DNA of 43,750 nucleotides from Deltaproteobacteria bacterium (GTDB lineage: Bacteria; Desulfobacterota; Desulfobacteria; Desulfobacterales; Desulfatirhabdiaceae), in NCBI GenBank assembly GCA_016219185.1, contig JACRBZ010000028.1, forward strand, positions 1 to 43,750, read 5' to 3'. Shown here piece by piece: positions 16,906 through 24,807 of this stretch. The notes beneath the pieces are model-generated. The model saw only the letters and a list, made by a program, of their open reading frames with translations, did no database searches and was not told the origin of the DNA. Position numbers and translations under genes: made by a program. Each line of letters opens with the position of its first letter. The first letter of the stretch is position 1.

Positions 16906-18003
16906 ATGAAAGATCTCAATCCGCAATCCTGCTGTACGGTGATGCCGGACGACCCGGGAGCGCCCGCTAATCCGGGGGAAAAATCCCGAGCCCTTCGCTA
17001 CGTCCTTTATATGATCCCTTTATTGGTCTTATGGGGGCTAATTTACCGGGAACTGGCAAATTTCTCCCATCTTATCACCTATACCGTGCTGCGACTTCCG
17101 GAAGGAAACCACCTGAGCAGCGCCATTGAATTTTTTATTTTTGAAACGCCAAAAGTTCTGATGCTGCTGACCCTGGTGGTGTTTGGCGTTGGCATTGTCC
17201 GGTCATTTTTTACCCCGGAAAAAACCCGGAAAATTCTGGCCGGCAAACGCGAATCCATCGGCAATGTGCTGGCCGCGCTTCTGGGAATCGTCACACCATT
17301 TTGTTCCTGCTCCGCGGTGCCGCTGTTTATCGGATTTGTCACCACCGGCGTTCCCCTTGGCGTCACTTTTTCTTTTTTGATTTCAGCGCCCATGGTGAAC
17401 GAAATCGCCCTGGTGCTGCTCTATGGCCTGTTCGGATGGAAAGTGGCCGCTATTTACCTTGGCACCGGCCTGCTGATCGCCATGATTTCAGGGTGGGTGA
17501 TCGGCAGACTCCGCATGGAGCGGCATCTCGAGGAGTGGGTGCTTCAGATTCAGGCCGGCGGAAACGGCATGGTTGAAGAAGACCTGAGCTGGGCGGACCG
17601 GATTCAGTATGGTCTTGATGCCATCAAAGAAATTGTAGGAAAGGTCTGGATCTATGTGGTGGTCGGAATCGCCGTGGGCGCCGGGATTCACGGCTACGTG
17701 CCCGAAGGTTTCATGGCTTCCATCATGGGAAAAGACGCCTGGTGGTCGGTCCCGATCGCGGTTCTGATCGGCATTCCCATGTATTCCAACGCCGCGGGCA
17801 TCATCCCCGTGGTTCACGCCCTGATCGAAAAAGGAGCTGCCCTGGGAACGGTTCTGGCTTTCATGATGTCCGTGATTGCGCTCTCGCTGCCGGAAATGGT
17901 GATTCTTCGCAAAGTCTTGAAACCCACACTGATTGCCACTTTTGTCGGCGTTGTGGGCGTTGGCATTCTGATCGTCGGATATCTGTTCAACGTCCTGATA
18001 TAA
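16906..18003 (+). CDS. arsP: ArsP-like permease (DUF318/PF03773)
   Basis: A 365-residue membrane protein with eight or more hydrophobic helices. The family signature TPFCSCSAVPLF lies near residue 128, with a second half-motif GIPMYSNAAGIIPV near 290, the duplicated arrangement of this permease family. ArsP members export trivalent organoarsenicals; other members in anaerobes are linked to arsenite or other metalloids. An N-terminal extension includes a CC pair (SCCTV) that might bind metalloid. It is 8 bp after arsR and followed closely by the arsC remnant. The symbol reflects family and context, not a measured substrate. Confidence 0.85.
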   Translation: MKDLNPQSCCTVMPDDPGAPANPGEKSRALRYVLYMIPLLVLWGLIYRELANFSHLITYTVLRLPEGNHLSSAIEFFIFETPKVLMLLTLVVFGVGIVRSFFTPEKTRKILAGKRESIGNVLAALLGIVTPFCSCSAVPLFIGFVTTGVPLGVTFSFLISAPMVNEIALVLLYGLFGWKVAAIYLGTGLLIAMISGWVIGRLRMERHLEEWVLQIQAGGNGMVEEDLSWADRIQYGLDAIKEIVGKVWIYVVVGIAVGAGIHGYVPEGFMASIMGKDAWWSVPIAVLIGIPMYSNAAGIIPVVHALIEKGAALGTVLAFMMSVIALSLPEMVILRKVLKPTLIATFVGVVGVGILIVGYLFNVLI

Positions 18004-18019
18004 TCCCGGAGGAATGCAA

Positions 18020-18256
18020 ATGACCAGTCGCAATAGTTCCCTCAACGAAAAGCCGGAGCAGATCGGCGTACAAAAACTGAAAATACTGTTTTTATGCACC
18101 GGCAACACCTGCCGAAGCCAGATGGCCGAAGGACTGACGCGCCACCTGAAACCGGATCTTATCGAGCCGTATTCCGCAGGCGTGAACCCCTACCGCAGGG
18201 TGCGCGATGAGATCAGGGCTTTTGTGGAAAAACTCCCGAATGTTCTGAACGATTGA
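18020..18256 (+). pseudogene. arsC: Internally deleted arsenate reductase (LMW-phosphatase type)
   Basis: A 78-residue frame made of the two ends of a thioredoxin-type ArsC. The first part has the P-loop LFLCTGNTCRSQMAEG and RHLKPDLIEPYSAGV. It then joins YRRVRDEIRAFVEKLP, the normal C-terminal helix. Normal members have about 130-140 residues; roughly 65, including the catalytic Asp region and the second and third redox cysteines, are missing while the frame is kept. Arsenate reduction is therefore not expected. I choose ATG at 18020 because GGAGG lies seven bases upstream; ATG at 18014 is too close to that site. It sits between arsP and the redox protein gene in the operon. Confidence 0.75.
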
Positions 18257-18302
18257 ACTGTTTTATTCAAAGAAGAAAAAAATCACCCGAAAGGAGATCG
18301 TA

Positions 18303-18542
18303 ATGGAAATCAAAGTACTGGGTCCGGGCTGCAGCAAGTGTCATCAGACCGAAAAAGTGGTTAAGGAAGCCATCGCCGAAGCCGGGATATCCGCCGAGGT
18401 CGAAAAAGTGACGGATATGATGAAAATCGCAGGCTATGGCGTGTTCTGCACCCCGGCCGTGGTCGTAAACGGCGAGGTCAAAAGCGTTGGCAAGATTCCC
18501 AAGAAAGATGAAATCAAGAAATGGCTGGCTGCCGCAAAATAA
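18303..18542 (+). CDS. Small thioredoxin-like redox-active disulfide protein
   Basis: A 79-residue thioredoxin-fold protein of the redox-active disulfide protein 2 type. The active site is CSKC in LGPGCSKCHQTEK, and the cis-proline is in VFCTPAVVVNGEV. The start follows AAAGGAGATCGTA. Homologues regularly accompany ArsR, permease and DGC-domain genes in anaerobes and may pass electrons to an arsenic or selenium enzyme. The gap to the next gene is 13 bp, so they are co-transcribed. Confidence 0.9.
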   Translation: MEIKVLGPGCSKCHQTEKVVKEAIAEAGISAEVEKVTDMMKIAGYGVFCTPAVVVNGEVKSVGKIPKKDEIKKWLAAAK

Positions 18543-18555
18543 AAGGAGGCGTCTT

Positions 18556-18945
18556 ATGTCTGGAAATAGCTGTTCATCGGATAAATCGGATAAAAACGTC
18601 ATGATCCTGGCTTGTTCCGGAGGGTCGAACGTAGGTCAACTTTCCAACCGGGCTGCCGTGGAACTGACCCAGGAAGGTTTCGGGAAGATGTTCTGCCTGG
18701 CCGGCATCGGCGGAAACGTTTCCGGCTTTGTTCAGTCCGCCAAGGACGTTCCGGCCATGGTGGCCATTGACGGCTGCGCGGTGGGCTGCGCCAAGGCAAT
18801 TTTAACAAACGCCAAGATCCCCAATCCCAATTATCTGGTGCTGACCGATCTGGGGATCGAAAAGAACAAGAATTTCAATCTGGATGCCGCGGATGTCCAA
18901 ACGGTCAAGGAAGCCGTCAAGAATCTGTTCGCAAGCAAAGCGTAA
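18556..18945 (+). CDS. DGC-domain putative zinc-binding protein
   Basis: A 129-residue protein of the DGC family, named for the motif seen here in IDGCAVGCAKA. Further conserved cysteines are in LACSGGSNVGQL and FCLAGIGGNVSG. The family is thought to bind zinc or another thiophilic metal and is frequent in anaerobic arsenic operons; its reaction is unknown. The start at ATG 18556 follows AAAAGGAGGC; a longer frame from 18487 overlaps the previous gene and is rejected. It lies between two thioredoxin-like genes. Confidence 0.87.
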   Translation: MSGNSCSSDKSDKNVMILACSGGSNVGQLSNRAAVELTQEGFGKMFCLAGIGGNVSGFVQSAKDVPAMVAIDGCAVGCAKAILTNAKIPNPNYLVLTDLGIEKNKNFNLDAADVQTVKEAVKNLFASKA

Positions 18946-18988
18946 TATATTTGTGATTGTCAGGAATTACCCATTGGCAGGGAATAAA

Positions 18989-19414
18989 ATGAAAAACCAT
19001 TACATGAAGACACAAGCTGGATCTTTTATCGTCGCGGGACTGCTTATTTTTCTTTTCGGACTTTCGCACGCCCCGGTTTTTTTCGGCCTGACATCATCTG
19101 CGGCACACGCGGCGGAAGCCAGTGAAATCCCTGCCAAAGGAATGGTCACCATGGTGGATCTGGGCGCGGACAAGTGCATACCCTGTAAAATGATGGCACC
19201 CATCATTGAAAAGGTTGAAAAAGCATATCAGGGAAAGGCGGTCATTCATTTTTTCGATGTCTGGAAAGATCGGGAACCGGCCACACGATTCGGCATTCGG
19301 GGCATTCCGACCCAGATTTTCTTCGACAAAGATGCCAGGGAAGTTTATCGGCATGTCGGGTTTATGAGTGAAGAAGACATTGTCAGCCAGCTTACGAAAA
19401 TGGGCGTGAAGTAA
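18989..19414 (+). CDS. Exported thioredoxin-fold protein
   Basis: A 141-residue protein with a cleavable signal peptide (hydrophobic FIVAGLLIFLFGLSHAPV, cleavage probably after AAHA). The mature domain has the active site CIPCK in GADKCIPCKMMAPIIEKVE and the cis-proline in GIRGIPTQIFFDKD. It is periplasmic or lipid-side and would be kept reduced by the CcdA-type protein encoded 20 bp downstream. It starts at ATG 18989, after a weak GGCAGGGAATA site. With CcdA it forms an extracytoplasmic thiol-reducing pathway, possibly serving arsenic or sulfur proteins. Confidence 0.9.
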   Translation: MKNHYMKTQAGSFIVAGLLIFLFGLSHAPVFFGLTSSAAHAAEASEIPAKGMVTMVDLGADKCIPCKMMAPIIEKVEKAYQGKAVIHFFDVWKDREPATRFGIRGIPTQIFFDKDAREVYRHVGFMSEEDIVSQLTKMGVK

Positions 19415-19434
19415 ACCAGACGCCGGGAGACATC

Positions 19435-20139
19435 ATGACCTCATCTTTTTTCCTGACAGTGAACCAGTGGATGACGGGCGGCGCGACCCTGGCCCTGCTT
19501 GGATGTTTTTTATGGGGAATGGTGAGCGTGCTCTTCAGCCCCTGCCACCTGGCATCCATTCCGCTGATGGTCGCCTATATCGACGGCCAGAAGGAGCAGC
19601 CCCGGCCCTTGCAGGCCATGCGGTACGCAATTGCATTCACCACCGGGCTGTTTATCAGCATCGCCGCGGTCGGCATTATCTGCGCGGTTTTGGGCCGCAT
19701 GCTGGGGGATGTGGGCAATTACTGGCAGATCCTGGTGGGGCTGGTGCTGGTCTGGGTCAGTCTCGGCATGTTCGGGGTCAAGGGATGCTCCCTGGGCGGC
19801 GGTTTTCTCCACCGCCTGAAATTCAAGGGGCTCCTGGGCGCACTGGGCCTGGGGGTTGCGTACGGCACGCTTTCCGGTTCCTGCACCTTCGGTTTTATTG
19901 CGCCGATTCTGGCCGTGATTACGGTTCAGCAGCAAATTGCCAGCGGCGTGCTGATGATCCTGCTGTTTGCCGTGGGGCACTGCATTCCCATTGTTATCGC
20001 CGGAAGTTCGACGGCGCTGGTGCGCCGCATTCTGGAAAACAGCGCCTGGCAAGGCGCCGGAAACTGGTTTCGAAAAAGCGCCGGCGCCCTGATCGGCCTT
20101 CTCGGACTATACTTTATCCTGACGCCGCTGGTTTCATAA
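19435..20139 (+). CDS. ccdA: CcdA/DsbD-type transmembrane thiol transporter
   Basis: A 234-residue membrane protein with about six helices. The two redox cysteines typical of CcdA are in LFSPCHLAS (helix 1) and SGSCTFGFIAP (helix 4). It carries electrons from cytoplasmic thioredoxin across the membrane. The neighbouring exported thioredoxin-like protein is the likely recipient, and the small CSKC protein a possible donor. No cytochrome c maturation genes are nearby, so the role is likely tied to this operon. Confidence 0.9.
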   Translation: MTSSFFLTVNQWMTGGATLALLGCFLWGMVSVLFSPCHLASIPLMVAYIDGQKEQPRPLQAMRYAIAFTTGLFISIAAVGIICAVLGRMLGDVGNYWQILVGLVLVWVSLGMFGVKGCSLGGGFLHRLKFKGLLGALGLGVAYGTLSGSCTFGFIAPILAVITVQQQIASGVLMILLFAVGHCIPIVIAGSSTALVRRILENSAWQGAGNWFRKSAGALIGLLGLYFILTPLVS

Positions 20140-21015
20140 AGGGAGCCATGTCCGGATTCTGCCTTCAGGCTACTGATTACTATATTTTGACTTCTGACCG
20201 CTTTCACATCAAATGCTGTAAATGGAGGCCTCATGTCAGCCATCAAAAAACTCTCATTTCTGGATCGTTTTCTCACCTTGTGGATTTTCATGGCCATGTT
20301 TGTGGGGGTATCCTGGGGATACCTGTCTCCGGGGGTAAGGGACGTCATCAACATGTTCCAGGCGGGAACCACCAATATCCCCATTGCCGTCGGCCTGATC
20401 CTGATGATGTATCCGCCGCTGGCCAAGGTCAAGTACGAGGAGCTGAAAGAAGTCTTTAAAAACACAAGGGTCTTGCTCCTCTCCCTGATTCAGAACTGGA
20501 TCATCGGCCCGATTTTGATGTTTTTTCTGGCCATCGCCTTTTTATCCGGTCATCAGGAATACATGGTGGGCCTGATTCTGATCGGCCTTGCCCGCTGCAT
20601 TGCCATGGTCATCGTTTGGAACGAGCTGGCATCCGGAGATACGGAATACTGCGCGGGGCTGGTGGCCTTTAATTCCATTTTTCAAGTCCTGTTTTTCTCG
20701 GTCTATGCCTGGGTGTTCATCACGGTGCTTCCCGAATGGCTGGGGCTTAAAGGCATGATCGTCAATATCTCCATCGGCCAGATTGCCGAAAGCGTGTTTA
20801 TCTATCTCGGAATTCCCTTTATTGCCGGAATGATCACCCGCTGGATCGGCCTTAAAACAAAGGGCAAAAAATGGTATGAAGAGCGATTCATCCCCAAAAT
20901 CAGCCCGCTCACGCTGATTGCGCTTCTGTTTACCATTCTGGTGATGTTCTCCCTCAAGGGCGAATACATTGTTCAACTGCCGCTGGATGTGATTCGGATC
21001 GCCGTCCCCCTTTGC

Positions 21016-21024
21016 ATTTATTTT
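21016..21024 (+). repeat. Target site duplication, left copy
   Basis: ATTTATTTT, identical to 23795-23803. It flanks the IS exactly where the acr3 frame breaks. Confidence 0.92.
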
Positions 21025-21040
21025 GGGTTTGGCTCTTTTG
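21025..21040 (+). repeat. Left terminal inverted repeat of the IS
   Basis: GGGTTTGGCTCTTTTG; pairs with 23779-23794 with two mismatches. Confidence 0.85.
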
Positions 21041-21100
21041 CATCAAGCCCAAAATAGTTAGAATTAATAGTTCATAGTTGATTACACCTTCTCTATTAAA

Positions 21101-22661
21101 TTACTTGATTACTTTCAGATGAGCGCGTTTACGATTTGGATGTGAAGCAGTGGTTGGTGGTACGATGCCGCCAGCGTAACGAGCCTGATGGGTTCTCTCA
21201 TGTTCGCACGTCTCATGGAAAGGCCAGTATTCATCGAAGTCATGGCTGGAGCGAAGGGCACGCAGTCTCAACACAGCCTCGGCGCCGGATAGGCTCCAGC
21301 GGGCACCCGTAACATCCATGCGGTCTTTTACTAAATGTCGGCAGGCCCCCTCGATTACCCCTGATGCAATGGGCAATCCTTGGTCGAGATAGCGATCATA
21401 ATGAAGATAGGGCGCATAGCTCAGGAGGTAGTTCGCGCAGATGTCCACAGGTTTTCGATCGTTGGCCGAAAGACCACGAAGTGTAGCACTGCGACGCATC
21501 CCCCCAGCCATCAGGCTGGCTTTTCCTCGAAGCACTTCAAGTAGCCCGATGCTGCACCCAGCTTTCTATCTTTGGCCCGGATTCAGGATGAAATGCCCTG
21601 CCGGCCGACCACAGGTATTCGATGACGTGGATAATATCTACAACAATTGTCAGCTCGATCTCATTTTCTTGGGCTATACGACGCAGATGGCGGATCCGGG
21701 GTTTGTTTCCATCGACCAATGCCACCCAGATCTTCTCTCCTGCGGGATCACGGTGGCGGGCCTCGGCTAATGCATCTGCTATAACCTGTTCGGGCTCCTT
21801 TTCCAAGCTGGCCCACACACGTTTTTGTTCCGGACCGGCACGCGGTCTCTTGGCAAGGGTGCAACCGGTTTGGGCAATCACTTCTTCAGGGGCGCGCACA
21901 AAAGGCTCGATTGTATACACAGTTGCCACACAGGCCATGCGTTTGGCGTTTTTCTTCTCGCCCTTGGAAAGCCGTGTACCCATCTTGTGGGCGCGTTCTT
22001 CAGCCGCCTTGCGGGTCTGTTGGCGCAGGTCCCGTTTGAGCATCGTCACACCCTTACCATCGACACTGACTACCAGCACCGATCCGGTATCTGCATTCGA
22101 GGCAGCGGCGCTATGCCGTGTCTCGTAAAAGGCGTCAAAATCCCGGGCTGCACGTTTGACCAATTCTTCGACTTGACGTTTGGGCACATGGCCGCCGGTA
22201 GCTCTGTCGATGCTATCCATCGTTTCGTTAAAGGAGCTCTTGGCCGCCTCAATAGCTATCCGGCGGCGCAACTCCAGCGAATAACGCTCATCGGGCAGAT
22301 TGAGCTCGGCATCCAATGGGTGCAGGCTCTCAGTGCCTTTCATGCCGTATCCCACACGCTCTAACGTGACGGTGCCAAACACCGTTTCGATCTCTCGCGG
22401 CTGAGCTCGCGTGAGCTTACGTGCTACCCCGTCGGCGTCTTTCACGGGGTGTTCACATTGGCCCGGGCTGCGCTTGTTCAGGTGTTCCTGAAGCAAAACA
22501 CGCATCAATTCACGGCCCTTTTTTTCAAGTTCACGTTCAAGTTCGCTGTGGCTCATTGCAAGCGCCTCATTGCCATCAATGTATCCGAGAATATTATCAA
22601 AATTTTGCCATGCCTGCTCATACTCCCGTTTCAGCGACGAGATTCTGCTCAATGCATTCAT
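21101..22661 (-). pseudogene. ISKra4-family transposase with a one-base frame change
   Basis: A full-length transposase of about 519 residues if one base is skipped. The first frame (21537-22661) has 374 residues, including LVDGNKPRIRHLRR and a DIIHVIEYLW segment, and stops at TGA after WVQHR. The second frame (from about 21544 to 21101) continues the same protein: LLEVLRGKASL, GMRRSATLRGLSA, and the catalytic-end motif GVIEGACRHLVKDRMD. The break is a GGG run at 21545-21547; one G fewer restores WVQHRLLEVLRGK. This is either a recent inactivating insertion, a sequencing error, or a +1 programmed frameshift. Its ATG overlaps the stop of the upstream DruA-like gene (ATGA), showing translational coupling. 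Confidence 0.88.
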
Positions 22662-23554
22662 CTTTCACCGCCCGCGAGTTTTCGCCTGGCATGTTTGACC
22701 AACGGGTAGAGCAGAACTGTTTTCACTTCAGCTCCGTGACGTTGGTGAGTCCGGTCCATGCGACCTCGGCCGCTGGTTTGTCCAATCTCTTGAAAGTTGG
22801 CCGCCCGGTAGCAGCCGCCATGAAACCGTTGGTGCGCCACCATCGTTTCCACCAGCCATGGCTCCACACCGTATTGACCCAGCCAGTCACCGCGCAGATG
22901 TCGCATAGCACCGGAGAGCATCTTGCTGGCCAGATTGTCAATCCGTGCCAAAACAAGAAAACGGCTGTTGTTGACCACATGCTGTAGCCTGAGCTTACGG
23001 CTTGCATCGTCCCAGCCGATCCATTGATCCCGAACTTTTATCCGCCAGGCGGGCGAGGAAAACTGCACACATCCTACCACCTCGCGCCCTGGCCAATCAA
23101 CGTAGACCAAGTACTGAAGACGTGCCCCATATGGCATCGCGTATCCCAGATAGTGATACCGGCCCACAAGTTCACGGAACAACTGCCGCTGCAGCTTATT
23201 TTGAACCAGCTCCACCTGCAATGGCAAAAAATCCCCTACACTGCCTGTAAGTGCGCTCAGGAAATGCTCGGTTGCCGCTGTGATAATACGCTTTGTGACC
23301 GTCTTGGATCCGTTTGATTTCTTCTCCGGAAGCCTCAGTGCCCCCTGGCCTTCCAGACGCTCGAGCAGATCCCGACATTCTCGTGCTTTAAGTCCGCCAC
23401 TCGGGCGCTTCCAATCCAGAAGTTCGCAAACCGTGTGAGCCAGCTCAAGTCGGCTAAGCCCCTTGCAGGTCTGCACGACTTCCCGGATCATCGATACCTC
23501 TTGTGCGGTGAACTCACGATCACAGAATCTTTGTTGTTCTCTTATCGTGTCCAT
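22658..23554 (-). CDS. DUF4338 (DruA-like) passenger protein of the IS
   Basis: A 298-residue protein with the clear DUF4338 core: GRYHYLGYAMPYGARLQYLV, VGCVQFSSPAWRIKVRDQW, IGWD, then VVNNSRFLVLARIDNLASK. The same domain defines DruA of the Druantia anti-phage system. The N-terminal ~110 residues contain a helical region (FTAQEVSMIREVV) that could be an HTH. It is encoded inside the IS and overlaps the transposase start by four bases, so here it is a transposon-borne partner, not part of a Druantia locus: no druB-E genes are present. It may assist transposition or protect the element. The function is unproven. Confidence 0.88.
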   Translation of the reverse strand: MDTIREQQRFCDREFTAQEVSMIREVVQTCKGLSRLELAHTVCELLDWKRPSGGLKARECRDLLERLEGQGALRLPEKKSNGSKTVTKRIITAATEHFLSALTGSVGDFLPLQVELVQNKLQRQLFRELVGRYHYLGYAMPYGARLQYLVYVDWPGREVVGCVQFSSPAWRIKVRDQWIGWDDASRKLRLQHVVNNSRFLVLARIDNLASKMLSGAMRHLRGDWLGQYGVEPWLVETMVAHQRFHGGCYRAANFQEIGQTSGRGRMDRTHQRHGAEVKTVLLYPLVKHARRKLAGGER

Positions 23555-23715
23555 GCCATACTCCTTTCGTCATTGTTCTATAACGAAAGAACGGCATATT
23601 GTCCAGCGGAAAATGACCGTTGCCAAACAAATCCATCATAATCTACATCGATACCCTTTCCGGACTAAAAAACATGTAGCATATCGGACTGCAAAAAAGC
23701 TATACTATCAACAAG

Positions 23716-23731
23716 GAGCCCAATTGGGCTC
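23716..23731. repeat. Perfect 16-bp palindrome inside the IS right end
   Basis: GAGCCCAATTGGGCTC, 8-bp arms with no loop, 63 bp inside the right terminal repeat and about 160 bp upstream of the DruA-like gene. It could be an operator, a transposase-binding site or a block to incoming transcription from acr3. Confidence 0.6.
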
Positions 23732-23778
23732 ACTTAAAATGATTAACTATCCGTTATTAGGATATTTCCTATCTGCCA

Positions 23779-23794
23779 CAAAAGAGACACACCC
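23779..23794 (-). repeat. Right terminal inverted repeat of the IS
   Basis: Read on the minus strand as GGGTGTGTCTCTTTTG; it matches the left end at 14 of 16 positions. Confidence 0.85.
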
Positions 23795-23803
23795 ATTTAT
23801 TTT
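23795..23803 (+). repeat. Target site duplication, right copy
   Basis: ATTTATTTT, identical to 21016-21024. Confidence 0.92.
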
Positions 23804-24097
23804 TTCATCATGTTTTTCTTATCCTTTTATCTGTCCATGAAATTCAAGGCAACCTACGAGCAGACCACCACCTTGAGCTTTACCGCCGCTTCCAACAATT
23901 TCGAGCTGGCCATAGCCGTTGCTGTCGCCGTTTTCGGCATCAACTCCGGCCAGGCGTTTGCCGCGGTGATCGGCCCGCTGGTGGAAGTGCCGGTGTTGAT
24001 TTCCCTCGTGAACGTGGCATTGTGGTTCAAGAAAAAATATTTCCCCTTTACAATGGCCACGCCCACGGGCGTCTGCCACTTGACCTGCAAACCGTAA
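23804..24097 (+). pseudogene. acr3: acr3, 3' part beyond the IS
   Basis: 97 codons that continue ACR3 in frame: [19 protein letters not shown], then [20 protein letters not shown], with the essential glutamate, and [19 protein letters not shown]. This is the typical end of ACR3 apart from a short extra tail ([13 protein letters not shown]). Internal ATGs could start translation, but no ribosome site is seen and the product would hold only two helices. See the 5' part (20233-21057) for the reconstructed gene. Confidence 0.93.
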
Positions 24098-24264
24098 GAT
24101 TCCGGTGCTGAATTCACTCGCTTTTTTGTGACGCTAAGAAACTTGTGGTTCGCACGAAAATTTCAGGTTTTGGGTGTGAAACATTGGGCCAATATGATAT
24201 AAAAGTGTTTTTCGGTCATTGTGATTGAAACGTTCATGATAAATTTTTAAGCAGGAAAAGCGTC

Positions 24265-24777
24265 ATGGCACAAAAAATTCTCTTTCATCCGTGGATCCGA
24301 TCCATCCGGCAATTGTCAGTAATCGTACTGGTGACGGTGGCGGTGGCCTTGATTTCGAATCATTTCCGTTCATCGCCGCTGCAGTTGGTGGGAAACTGGT
24401 CGCAGGAAGCGCGGCTGACATCACCGTCCGGCCGGCAGATGGCCATTTCCCTGGATGAGGCAAAAAACCTGCACCAATCCAAAGGCGCGGTGTTTATGGA
24501 TGCGCGACCTTTTGAGGAATTCACCAAGGGGCATATTCAAGGCGCAATTAGCATTCCGTGGCAGGAAGCGGAGCAGCGGGTGATGGATGTCACCGCGGAT
24601 TTGTCAAACGATGCCGTGATCATTACCTACTGCGACGGAGATACCTGCGACCTGAGCAAGGAGCTGTCGCTGTTTCTGGAAAACCTGGGATTTTCAAAGG
24701 TCCGGATACTGGTCAACGGCTGGACCGTATGGCATGATGCCAAACTGCCGGTTGAGACAGGAAACCAGGGGGATTAA
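24265..24777 (+). CDS. Membrane-anchored rhodanese-like protein
   Basis: A 170-residue protein with an N-terminal transmembrane segment (LSVIVLVTVAVALIS, residues 18-32) and a rhodanese domain outside the cytoplasm. GAVFMDARPFEEFTKGHI and the active-site loop starting at C123 (YCDGDTCDLS) are clear; a second cysteine, C128, could form a disulfide with it. The start at 24265 follows AGGAAAAGCGTC. The next gene (30 bp on) ends in a MauE/DoxX domain; rhodanese plus DoxX/MauE pairs are commonly adjacent, which suggests a shared thiol or sulfur function. Confidence 0.9.
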   Translation: MAQKILFHPWIRSIRQLSVIVLVTVAVALISNHFRSSPLQLVGNWSQEARLTSPSGRQMAISLDEAKNLHQSKGAVFMDARPFEEFTKGHIQGAISIPWQEAEQRVMDVTADLSNDAVIITYCDGDTCDLSKELSLFLENLGFSKVRILVNGWTVWHDAKLPVETGNQGD

Positions 24778-24807
24778 GAAGCTGGGAAGACAGGAAGGGT
24801 TACCACA

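Larger units (their letters stand above)
20233..21057 (+). pseudogene. acr3: acr3 arsenite efflux gene, 5' part cut by ISKra4-type insertion
   Basis: Codes for the first 264 residues of an ACR3 arsenite/H+ antiporter, followed by ten residues read from the IS end before a TAG. The conserved cysteine for arsenite transport is C122 in [18 protein letters not shown]. The remaining helices, including the essential glutamate in [10 protein letters not shown], are encoded beyond the insertion at 23804-24097. Removing the IS and one copy of the 9-bp duplication restores a continuous frame of 361 residues, the normal ACR3 length. The truncated product lacks the last helices and should not function. 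GGAGG lies a few bases before the start. It was the last gene of the arsenic operon. Confidence 0.95.
21025..23794 (-). mobile_element. Complete ISKra4-type insertion sequence carrying a DruA-like passenger gene
   Basis: A 2770-bp element bounded by imperfect terminal inverted repeats: GGGTTTGGCTCTTTTG at the left and, on the opposite strand, GGGTGTGTCTCTTTTG at the right, matching at 14 of 16 positions. It is flanked by a perfect 9-bp duplication of acr3 sequence. Two minus-strand genes are inside: a DUF4338/DruA-like gene and, overlapping by ATGA, an ISKra4-family transposase. The perfect duplication and restorable target frame indicate a recent insertion. The transposase has a one-base frame change, so present mobility is uncertain. 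Confidence 0.93.

Noticed and set aside
22658..23554. A Druantia defence locus
   Set aside because: Only a DUF4338 gene is present, and it lies within the exact ends of an IS; no druB-E-like genes are adjacent.
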